Shown here: piece after piece, positions 17,559 to 24,966 of the stretch | Position numbering within the stretch: the stretch's first letter is position 1 | Layout of the letters: each line of letters starts with the position of its first letter | The notes under the pieces: generated by a model | What the model was told of the DNA's origin: nothing | The model's database searches: none | The model's input: only the letters and a program-made list of their open reading frames with translations | Origin: Acidobacteriota bacterium | GTDB taxonomy: Bacteria; Acidobacteriota; Terriglobia; Bryobacterales; Bryobacteraceae | Assembly (NCBI GenBank): GCA_017304135.1 | Contig: JAFLBB010000052.1 | Span: 1-35,162 of the forward strand | Direction of reading: 5' to 3' | DNA length: 35,162 nt | Position numbers and translations under genes: made by a program

Positions 17559-17684
17559 CTCGCCTCCAGCGGGCCGGCCAGCGCCGGCGCTCGTTCGGAG
17601 TTATCGTCTCACGAACGCGTTTCCGAAGCAGCCTTTTCGACGAGCAGTTCCAGTGATGCTGGGCCTGGCGAGCCCCGCTGCCGC

Positions 17685-17714
17685 TTGACCCCGGCGCTCC
17701 TCGCTCGATAGGCT
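17685..17714 (+). promoter_or_regulatory. Promoter TTGACC-18-TAGGCT of the dehydratase gene
   Basis: TTGACC (17685-17690) and TAGGCT (17709-17714) are separated by 18 nt. TAGGCT lies 8 nt before ATG 17723, so the transcript is predicted to be leaderless. This is the only leaderless-type start here with a good -35 match. Confidence 0.5.
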
Positions 17715-17722
17715 GTTCCCCG

Positions 17723-18964
17723 ATGAACCGCCGCCACTTCCTCACCCTGTCCGGGGCCACCGCCGCCGGATTCGCCCTGCCCGCCTTCCCTTTTCAACAG
17801 GAGAAGAGCAACCTCAAGATCACCGCCATCCGCCTGGTGCGCACACGCCCCCTGAAGCCGCTGCCCGCCTACACGCCATCGGCCGGCTCGTGGTCGACGC
17901 AGGGCGTGGAGGTGGCCAACCCGGTTTCGATCTACCCGGAGTACAAAGCCACGCGGTCGCTGTTTGCCGCCGAAAACGTGCCCGGCTTCACCGTCGAGAT
18001 CACCACGGACAAGGGCATCAAGGGCTATGGCAGCGGCGGCGCCGGCGGCGGCGCCATCGTCACCGGCCACTTGACCAAGCTTCTGCTCGGCAAGGATCCG
18101 TTCAACCTCGAGCGCAACTGGGATCTCTGCTGGCGCGCCACCATGAGCTACGGGCGAATGGGCGTAACGATGAACGCCATCTCGGGCGTCGACGTGGCCA
18201 TGTGGGACATCGTCGGCAAGGCGCTCAACGTGCCGGTCTACAAGCTGATTGGCGGCAAGGTGAAGGATCGCGTGCCCGCCTACTGCACCGGCAACGACAT
18301 CGAGCAGCACGTCGAGTTCGGCTACAAGCGCCTGAAACTGGCCATCCCCCACGGCCCGGCCGACGGCATCGACGGCATGCGCAAAAACGTCGAATTAGTG
18401 AAGCGCGCCCGCACCGCGCTTGGCCCCGACGGCGACATTATGCTCGACTGCTGGATGGCCTGGACCGAGCGCTACACCCTGGAGATGGCCGAGATGATGG
18501 CCCCCTATCGCGTCTACTGGATGGAGGAGGTGTTGCAGCCTCACGACTACGCCGGCTTCGGCCGCCTGAATGCCGCCATCAAATCAACGCGCATCGTCAC
18601 CGGCGAGCATGAGTATGGCCGCTACGGGTTCCGTTACCTGCTCGAACACAACGGCGCCTCCATCTGGCAGCCTGACCTGCAGTGGTGCGGCGGGCTCACC
18701 GAGTTGCTCAAGATCTCCGCCATGGCTTCGGCCTACGACATCCCCGTCATTCCCCACGGCGGCGGCTTGAACGGGGCCACCCACTATTCGATCTCCCACG
18801 TCAACGCGCCCTGGGCCGAACTGTTCATGCCCCCGCCCGGCGGCCCTCCCGAGGCATACAAGATGTTCGAGGAGCAATACGAAATTTCGCGCGGCCCCGA
18901 AGGCATCTACACGCAGCCGCATGAGCGTCCAGGCTGGGGTTGGGACTACGAACCAGCCAGCTAA
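17723..18964 (+). CDS. Tat-exported enolase-superfamily protein, L-rhamnonate dehydratase-like
   Basis: A 413-residue protein with a twin-arginine signal (NRRHFLTLSGATAAGFALP). The core matches the mandelate-racemase branch of the enolase superfamily and is closest in motif to RhmD. Metal ligands are Asp242 in 'IMLDCWMAW', Glu268 in 'YWMEEVLQP' and Glu295 in 'VTGEHEYG'. 'IWQPDLQWCGGLTELL' and the likely catalytic His345 in 'VIPHGGG' follow. The N-terminal capping domain is present. RhmD removes water from L-rhamnonate and related sugar acids in the cytoplasm; a Tat signal would place this enzyme in the periplasm, where quinoprotein dehydrogenases can make sugar acids. It is divergent from a fucosidase (6-deoxyhexose release). 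The exact acid-sugar substrate is uncertain. Confidence 0.88.
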   Translation: MNRRHFLTLSGATAAGFALPAFPFQQEKSNLKITAIRLVRTRPLKPLPAYTPSAGSWSTQGVEVANPVSIYPEYKATRSLFAAENVPGFTVEITTDKGIKGYGSGGAGGGAIVTGHLTKLLLGKDPFNLERNWDLCWRATMSYGRMGVTMNAISGVDVAMWDIVGKALNVPVYKLIGGKVKDRVPAYCTGNDIEQHVEFGYKRLKLAIPHGPADGIDGMRKNVELVKRARTALGPDGDIMLDCWMAWTERYTLEMAEMMAPYRVYWMEEVLQPHDYAGFGRLNAAIKSTRIVTGEHEYGRYGFRYLLEHNGASIWQPDLQWCGGLTELLKISAMASAYDIPVIPHGGGLNGATHYSISHVNAPWAELFMPPPGGPPEAYKMFEEQYEISRGPEGIYTQPHERPGWGWDYEPAS

Positions 18965-19016
18965 CGGTCGGCCCGCCGTGCTGCAAACCTTTACAATTTG
19001 GTCTACGCAACTGTTA

Positions 19017-19051
19017 TATACTGGCCTCCGCAGATTCAACCTTTTGAGGGG
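19017..19051 (+). promoter_or_regulatory. Probable -10 box TATACT and Shine-Dalgarno GAGGGG for the second receptor gene
   Basis: TATACT spans 19017-19022. GAGGGG (19046-19051) lies 7 nt before ATG 19059. TTTACA lies upstream but 21 nt away, too far for this -10; a 17-nt pairing would use GTTATA instead. The leader would be about 30 nt, so this gene is clearly not leaderless. Confidence 0.45.
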
Positions 19052-19058
19052 TTAGCAG

Positions 19059-22000
19059 ATGAGCAAGTTCCGTATTCTCTTGGTGTCCCTGTGTCTTCTC
19101 GCGGCGCCGGCGTTCGCTCAGGACGTCCGCGCGCGGGTGCAGGGGCTCGTGACCGACTCTTCCCAGGCCGTGATTGTCGGCGCCGACGTAATTCTCACCA
19201 ACGAAGGCACCAACGTGGCGGCAACCACCAAAACCAACAACAACGGCCAGTATCTCTTCGACTTCGTGATCGCAGGCAACTACAGCCTTACCGTGGAGAT
19301 GCAGGGGTTCCGCAAATTCGTCCAGAAAAATATCCTCGTCCAAAGCCGCGGTGACCTGACGGTGGATGCCCGCCTTGACGTCGGCTCGGCCTCGGAAGCC
19401 GTGACCGTGGAAGCGGCCCCGGTTTCCGTACAGTTCAACACTTCGACGATGGGCATTACGCTCGACAAGAAGATGACCAACGAACTGCCGGTCATCAACC
19501 GCAACCCGTTCCTGCTGGCCCAACTCAACCCGGCCGCGGTGCTGCGCTCCACCACCGAACAGAGCCCCTACCATCACTGGGCCGCCACGCAGATTGACGT
19601 CGGCGGCAATACGTCCACCAAGAACGACGTGGTGGTCGACGGCGCCCCCAATATGGCGTCGGAGAAGTCGGCCTACACGCCGGCCATGGACGCCGTGCAG
19701 GAAGTCAACATTCAACAGAACGCCGTGGATAGCGAGTTCGGCCACTCGGCCGGAGGCGTCATCACCGTGCAGATGAAGTCCGGCACCAACGAATTCCATG
19801 GCACCGGCTACTACCTGGGACGCAACCCCAAGATCAACGCCGTGGCCGACCACATCACGCGCCGCGCCAACCTCACCCGCAACCACATCTTCGGCGGCAC
19901 GCTCGGCTCGCCCGTCATCAAGAACAAGGTGTTCAACTTCGTCTCCTACGAGGCATGGCGCAGCCAGGACCCGCGCTCGGTGGCCTTCACCCTGCCCACC
20001 GACGCCGAACGCACGGGCGACTTTTCGAAGTCAATCAACGCCCGCGGCGGCCTTCGAGCCATCTACAACCCGTTCACGACGGTGCTGAACGCCAACGGCA
20101 CGGCCACCCGCCAACCCTACGCCGGCAACATCATTCCCGCCAGCCAGCAGGACCCTGTCGGCCGCCGCGTGATGAACGACGTCTGGAAGCCCAACCTCAC
20201 CGGCGATGGCTCCGACGGCGTGAACAACTACCGCACCGGCTTTGCCGAACGCGTCGAATACTGGAACTTCTCCGACCGCGCCGACTGGAACGTCTCCGAC
20301 AAGCTGAAAATCTTCGGCCGCTACTCCATGTTCAAGACCTACGTGGCCCAGGACAATTACGCCGGTACGCGCGCCGTGCAACCCAACGGCAGCGAGCGCC
20401 ACGCCTGGACAACCGTGGGAGACCTTGTCTACACCCTGAACGCCAGCACGGTCTTCAATATTCGCGGCGGCTGGAACCGCATCTTCGATTCCTTCGCCGT
20501 GGGTGAATCCCAGATCTCCGGCGCGCAGTTGACCGAAATCCTCGGTAGCGACTGGCACACGCCATATTCCAGCAACGATCCGGCGCTCTACTATCCCGGC
20601 TTCACGGTCCGCCGCGGGCCGTCGGCCACGGCACTCGGCCGCACGGGCTTCTGGTATCAGGATCCCGAAACCTACAATATCCAGTCGAAGATCTCGCGCG
20701 CCCAGGGCCGCCACTATTTCAAGGTAGGCGGTGAATGGCGCTCGCAGCGCGTGGAAGCGGTCCGCCCCCGCCCCGTCTCCTTCGATATCCGTCCGGAACT
20801 GACGGCCAGCACCTTCCTCAACCCCGACCTCAACCTCAGCGGCGACGCCTGGGCGACGCTGCTCGTCGGCGCGCTGGACAACAACACGCTGATCCAGTCG
20901 CTGCCCATCCAGCGCCACCGCAACAGCTTCTACAGCCTCTACGTCCAGGACGATTTCAAAGTCACCCAGCGCCTCACGCTGAACCTCGGACTGCGCTATG
21001 AATACGAGTCGCCCATGATCGACCCCGAAGACCGCCTCTCGCGCTTCCTCGACCTGAGCTCTCCGATTCCTGAGTTCCAGGGCGCCAACGCGCCCGTGAT
21101 CCCGGCCGCCGCGGCGGCGCTACGCACCGGAAACCCGCTCTTCAACGGAGCCTGGATCTTCACCGATTCCTCCAACCGCGGCTCCTGGAATGCCCAGAAG
21201 CTCCTCTTCATGCCGCGCGCCGGCCTCGCCTATCGCGTCGACGACAAGACGGCGTTGCGCTTCGGCTACGCCCGCTACCTCGTGCCTTCAACACTCACCG
21301 ACGGCCTCGACGTGCTGGGCAGCGTCTTCTATCCCGGCTTTGAGGCCACCAGCCGCGGCCTGCCCCTGCTGACGGGCGTACCGCAGTCAACGCTGCGCAA
21401 CCCCTTCCCCGGCGGGCTCGTTCCGGTGAGCGGCAAGACCTTTGGCCGCTACACCGACCTCGGCGGTTCGCCGATCTTCTACAACCAGGACTTCCAGGTC
21501 GGCGTGAACGACCGCATCAACTTCAGCATGCAGCGCGCCCTGCCCGGCCAATTCGTGCTCGATGCCACCTACTTCACCAACTTCGGACGCAACGCTCCGG
21601 TGACGCGCAACCTCAACCAGGTGGATCCGCGCATCGGCTACACACGCGGCGCGGCCACCGCCGCCAACGTCGCCAATCCCTTCTTCAACAAACTCGCCGC
21701 CGACAAAATGCCCGGCCAGCTCCGCACTCAGGCCAACGTGCCCGTGTCGCAGTTGCTCCGCCTCTACCCGCAGTACGGCGACATCCAGCAGCGCCTCACC
21801 GGCCAGGCCGGCAACCGCTACCAGGCCCTGCAGATCTCCTTGCAGCGTCCCTTCGTCAATGGCTTCAACCTCTTCTTCGGTTACAACTACAACCGCGAGC
21901 GGAACGAAGAGTACTACGACGAACAGGACAACTTCCTCGACAACCTCACCTATCAGCCCGCCGTCAACCCACGCCATCGCTGGTCCGGCGCCGCCATCTA

Positions 22001-22478
22001 TCAGCTGCCCTTCGGCAAAGGACGTAAGTTCATGAACGAAGCCAACCGGATTGTCGATGGCGTCCTCGGCGGCTGGTCGCTCAGCGGTCTCTACTCCATC
22101 AACACGGGCCAGTACCTCCGCTTCGGCGGCCTGCTGGTGGATGGCGACCCCTCCATCGACAGCCCCAGCAAGACGCAGGCCTTCGACACCACCAAGTTCC
22201 AACGCCTCCCTGCCTTCACCCGCCGCACCAATCCGCTGCAGTATGACGGAGTGAAGGGCATGCGCTTCAAGAACATCGACCTCACCCTGGCCAAGTCGTT
22301 CTCCATCACCGAGCAGGTCAAGTTCGAGCTGCGCATGGAGGCCTACAACGCCACCAACACCTTCAATGGCGATCTGCCCAGCACGAACTTCGGCACTTCG
22401 GCATTCGGTTCCATCGTCGCCCAGCGTCCGGGCTATCTCGGCCGCCAGTTGCAGTACAGCGGCCGCTTTACTTGGTAG
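19059..22478 (+). CDS. Oar-type TonB-dependent receptor with carboxypeptidase-regulatory domain
   Basis: A 1139-residue outer-membrane protein. A Sec signal (MSKFRILLVSLCLLAAPAFA) is followed by a carboxypeptidase-regulatory domain ('VQGLVTDSSQAVIVGADVIL', 'TKTNNNGQYLFDFVIAGNYS'), a plug ('TNELPVINRNPFLLAQLNPA', 'NDVVVDGAPNMASEKSAYTP') and a long barrel with 'LYVQDDFKVTQRLTLNLGLRYEYESP'. It ends in an aromatic residue (RFTW), as outer-membrane barrels do. It belongs to the same broad family as the protein at 3604-7017 but the two differ strongly in sequence and probably in ligand. It has a strong Shine-Dalgarno sequence. The next gene, a multihaem cytochrome, starts inside its last codons, so the two are likely co-translated. 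Confidence 0.93.
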   Translation: MSKFRILLVSLCLLAAPAFAQDVRARVQGLVTDSSQAVIVGADVILTNEGTNVAATTKTNNNGQYLFDFVIAGNYSLTVEMQGFRKFVQKNILVQSRGDLTVDARLDVGSASEAVTVEAAPVSVQFNTSTMGITLDKKMTNELPVINRNPFLLAQLNPAAVLRSTTEQSPYHHWAATQIDVGGNTSTKNDVVVDGAPNMASEKSAYTPAMDAVQEVNIQQNAVDSEFGHSAGGVITVQMKSGTNEFHGTGYYLGRNPKINAVADHITRRANLTRNHIFGGTLGSPVIKNKVFNFVSYEAWRSQDPRSVAFTLPTDAERTGDFSKSINARGGLRAIYNPFTTVLNANGTATRQPYAGNIIPASQQDPVGRRVMNDVWKPNLTGDGSDGVNNYRTGFAERVEYWNFSDRADWNVSDKLKIFGRYSMFKTYVAQDNYAGTRAVQPNGSERHAWTTVGDLVYTLNASTVFNIRGGWNRIFDSFAVGESQISGAQLTEILGSDWHTPYSSNDPALYYPGFTVRRGPSATALGRTGFWYQDPETYNIQSKISRAQGRHYFKVGGEWRSQRVEAVRPRPVSFDIRPELTASTFLNPDLNLSGDAWATLLVGALDNNTLIQSLPIQRHRNSFYSLYVQDDFKVTQRLTLNLGLRYEYESPMIDPEDRLSRFLDLSSPIPEFQGANAPVIPAAAAALRTGNPLFNGAWIFTDSSNRGSWNAQKLLFMPRAGLAYRVDDKTALRFGYARYLVPSTLTDGLDVLGSVFYPGFEATSRGLPLLTGVPQSTLRNPFPGGLVPVSGKTFGRYTDLGGSPIFYNQDFQVGVNDRINFSMQRALPGQFVLDATYFTNFGRNAPVTRNLNQVDPRIGYTRGAATAANVANPFFNKLAADKMPGQLRTQANVPVSQLLRLYPQYGDIQQRLTGQAGNRYQALQISLQRPFVNGFNLFFGYNYNRERNEEYYDEQDNFLDNLTYQPAVNPRHRWSGAAIYQLPFGKGRKFMNEANRIVDGVLGGWSLSGLYSINTGQYLRFGGLLVDGDPSIDSPSKTQAFDTTKFQRLPAFTRRTNPLQYDGVKGMRFKNIDLTLAKSFSITEQVKFELRMEAYNATNTFNGDLPSTNFGTSAFGSIVAQRPGYLGRQLQYSGRFTW

Positions 22479-23347
22479 GGCTGGCCTTACTTCTGCTCGC
22501 GGTGCAGGACTTCGCAGGGTCGAAGTCCTGCGCCGTTTGTCATTCCGGGATCGCCCGCACGCAGGCGGGCACGCATCATGCACAAGCCCTCGGACGCACC
22601 CGCGACCGCCGCTGGGCCTTCGGCGCGGGTGCACAAGCGGTCACCTACGTCTCGCAGGCAAGCGAGGACACCTACGTCGAACACGGGCTCTCCTGGTATA
22701 AGAAATCTGGCGATCTCGCCCTCACCCCCGGCCACACCTCGCCCGATGGAGTCACCTACCGGACCTTCGCCGCCGACTCCAACATCCTGCGCTGCTTCCA
22801 GTGCCACTCCACAGGCAAACTCCGGCTCACACCCGCTCGCGCCATCGAACCGGGCCAGCCGGGCGTGCGGTGTGAGACCTGCCATGGCCCCGGCGCTGAG
22901 CATGCCGCCAAACCGCAACGCGACAACATCCGCAATCCAGCCAGGCTCACAGCCACCGAGATCAACGATCTCTGCGGGCAGTGCCACCGCATGCCCCCCG
23001 CACGCGGCGAGGCCACCAATTTCGAGAACCCCTGGAACGTCCGCCACCAGCCCGTCTACTTCAGCCAAAGCGCCTGCTTCCTCAAAAGCGAGGGCAAGCT
23101 CTCCTGCCTCTCCTGCCACAATCCGCATGAAGACACCAAGCCCCTGGGCGAGGCCAAGTGCGCCGAGTGCCACGCCAAACCGCGCCACACAACGGCCATC
23201 GCCGGCAACTCCTGCGTCACCTGCCACATGCCGGTGGTCAACCCCTCGCCGCTGCTCGGCTTCGTCAACCACTGGATCGGCGTCTACCGGCTAACGGGCC
23301 CCCGTGCGAATCTTCTCCGCCCTGTCCAGCAGCGGACGCGCCGCTGA
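22472..23347 (+). CDS. Secreted seven-haem c-type cytochrome
   Basis: A 291-residue protein with seven CxxCH motifs: CAVCH 20-24, CFQCH 108-112, CETCH 134-138, CGQCH 168-172, CLSCH 212-216, CAECH 230-234 and CVTCH 248-252. This spacing suits a cytochrome c554/doubled-CxxCH family electron-transfer protein. The proposed TTG start at 22472 overlaps the receptor stop by 7 bp and supplies the hydrophobic signal VGLALLLLA; GTG 22501 would remove it. The last 20 or so residues, after 'WIGVYRL', are basic and overlap the convergent TPR gene by 57 bp, which may reflect a read-through tail. Haem ligation and periplasmic location are secure from motifs; partner and direction of electron flow are unknown. 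Confidence 0.85.
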   Translation: MVGLALLLLAVQDFAGSKSCAVCHSGIARTQAGTHHAQALGRTRDRRWAFGAGAQAVTYVSQASEDTYVEHGLSWYKKSGDLALTPGHTSPDGVTYRTFAADSNILRCFQCHSTGKLRLTPARAIEPGQPGVRCETCHGPGAEHAAKPQRDNIRNPARLTATEINDLCGQCHRMPPARGEATNFENPWNVRHQPVYFSQSACFLKSEGKLSCLSCHNPHEDTKPLGEAKCAECHAKPRHTTAIAGNSCVTCHMPVVNPSPLLGFVNHWIGVYRLTGPRANLLRPVQQRTRR

Positions 23348-24004
23348 TTCACGCCCCGTCTGCGCCAGCAGGTCGGCCAGGTTTTCCAACGCGCTGGCCG
23401 TTTGCGGCGTCTCCGGCCCATGCGCCTTCTCCGCGATGGCCAGCGCGCGCCGGAACAACCGCTCAGCCCCGGCCACATCGCCTCGAATCGCCAGACTCGC
23501 GCCGAGCACCCCGCACGCCGCACCGGTCCGAGCGTCCATCGCCGCTAGTTTTTTCTCAAACGAACCCAACGCCGCCGAGGCCAATCGCCCCGCCTCGGCC
23601 TCGCCCCTTGCAAGAAGCAGCGCGGCCAGGTTGAGCCGCGTCGTGGCCAACTCCACATCCAACGCCGGCAGCGCCTTCACGCGAATCGCCAGCGCCTTGC
23701 GGTAGACCTGCTCGGCCAGCGCCGCGTCCCGCTCCTCCAGCGCCACTGCCCAATTGTGCAGCACGGTCGCCGCGGCCGGCGTGTCAGCCAGTTCCACGAC
23801 TGCCTCCCGGAATGCCTCGGCCCGCGCGTACTCGCCTCTCGCCGCCAGATACAGCCCAAGGTCGCGCGCACTCGCGCGCGTCTTCGGCGCGTCCTTGCCG
23901 AGCGCCTGTTCGCGTTGCTCCAATGCCTGCCGGTAGAGATACTCAAAGTCCGGCTGCTGGGCCGCCAGCGCCGCGGCAAGCAGAATCAGCGCGCTTCGGG
24001 CCAT
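23291..24004 (-). CDS. Secreted tetratricopeptide-repeat protein
   Basis: A 237-residue protein with a short Sec signal (MARSALILLAAALAAQ). The rest is alpha-helical TPR of the kinesin-light-chain/TPR_12 type: 'DLGLYLAARGEYARAEAFREA', 'HNWAVALEERDAALAEQVYRKALAI', 'TRLNLAALLLARGEAEAGRLA' and 'ALENLADLLAQTGRESAARPLL'. Such proteins are scaffolds with no catalytic role. Its ATG lies 19 bp inside the 3' end of the peroxidase gene and is preceded by AAGGTGAG, so it is probably the third gene of an operon. It overlaps the convergent cytochrome gene by 57 bp. Confidence 0.8.
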   Translation of the reverse strand: MARSALILLAAALAAQQPDFEYLYRQALEQREQALGKDAPKTRASARDLGLYLAARGEYARAEAFREAVVELADTPAAATVLHNWAVALEERDAALAEQVYRKALAIRVKALPALDVELATTRLNLAALLLARGEAEAGRLASAALGSFEKKLAAMDARTGAACGVLGASLAIRGDVAGAERLFRRALAIAEKAHGPETPQTASALENLADLLAQTGRESAARPLLDRAEKIRTGAR

Positions 24005-24966
24005 CCCTCACTCACCTTTCCGCTCAGGCTCTTCAGAAACTCCACCAGCGCGCGCTTCTCCTCCATTGTCAGCTTCAACTCGTTCATCTCGGCGTCGCGC
24101 TCAGGGTTCTCGCGCCCGCCTTCATCATAGAAATCCACCACCTCTTCGAGCGTCTGCAGACTTCCATCGTGCATGTACGGAGCAGCGCCAGCGACCTCAC
24201 GCAGCCCCGGTGTTCTGAACGCGCCCCGGTCCGCCTGTTCCTGGCTCACTGCGGCGCGGCCGGCATCGACGAACTCCCCATTGCGCCACGCCGTGCCCGT
24301 GTTGTGAAAGCGCTCGTCGCTGAACTGCGGCCCCACGTGGCAGGCCACGCAGTTCGCCTTGCCCCGGAACAGCCGCAACCCGAGTTGTTGTTGCGGCGAC
24401 AGCGCCGTGCGGTCCCCGGCCACAAAACGGTCGTAGGGCGAGTCGCCGGAGAGAATCGTGCGCACGTAGCTGGCCAGCGCCAGCGCGATGTCTTCGTTCT
24501 CCGCCTCGCGCCCGAACACCTGCTTCATGCGCCTGTGAATCGTCTCCTCCGCCCGCACCCGTTGGCGAATCTCCTCCAGCGTGAGGTCCATCTCCTTCGG
24601 ATTGAGGATCGGCTGCAATACCTGCGCTTCCAGCGTCGCCGCGCGGCCATCCCAGAAAAACGACTTACCCCAGGCGCGATTGAGCAAGGGCGGAGTGCGC
24701 CGCGAACTCACCTGCCCCCGTACCCCCACCGCGCCCGGCTTGCCGTCGGTGAAAGCCCGTTCGGGCAAATGGCAACCGCCGCAGGAGAGCGTGCCGTCCC
24801 GCGACAGTCCCCGAAAAAAGAATAGCGCCCGCCCCAGTTCCACCTTTTCCCGCGTCATCGGATTCGACGCCGGCGCCGGCACATACGCATCCAGTCCAAG
24901 CGGGACCGGCAGCGTTTCGGCGAAGGCAAGCGCAGCGCAGCTAGCGCTGAGAATCGAGAGGCGCAA
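23986..24966 (-). CDS. Di-haem cytochrome c peroxidase/MauG-like protein
   Basis: A 326-residue protein from the TTG at 24966. Two c-type haem sites are visible, CGGCH (62-66) in 'DGTLSCGGCHLPERAFTDG' and CVACH (206-210) in 'KANCVACHVGPQFSDERFHN'. 'RRTPPLLNRAWGKSFFWDGRAATLEAQ' and 'FRTPGLREVAGAAPYMHDGSLQTL' are also typical of bacterial di-haem peroxidases and MauG. It would reduce peroxide or oxidise a partner protein in the periplasm. The TTG start is preferred because it begins a clean signal peptide (MRLSILSASCAALAFAE) and has GGAG 7 nt upstream. An in-frame ATG at 25062 would add a long arginine-rich stretch. The TTG lies 26 bp inside the upstream gene, pointing to translational coupling. 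Confidence 0.88.
   Translation of the reverse strand: MRLSILSASCAALAFAETLPVPLGLDAYVPAPASNPMTREKVELGRALFFFRGLSRDGTLSCGGCHLPERAFTDGKPGAVGVRGQVSSRRTPPLLNRAWGKSFFWDGRAATLEAQVLQPILNPKEMDLTLEEIRQRVRAEETIHRRMKQVFGREAENEDIALALASYVRTILSGDSPYDRFVAGDRTALSPQQQLGLRLFRGKANCVACHVGPQFSDERFHNTGTAWRNGEFVDAGRAAVSQEQADRGAFRTPGLREVAGAAPYMHDGSLQTLEEVVDFYDEGGRENPERDAEMNELKLTMEEKRALVEFLKSLSGKVSEGWPEAR

Noticed and set aside
15738..17711. A 657-codon open frame on the plus strand opposite the fucosidase gene
   Set aside because: It is antisense to a clear GH29 enzyme, has an Arg/His/Pro-rich composition and no family motif. High GC removes stops from antisense frames.
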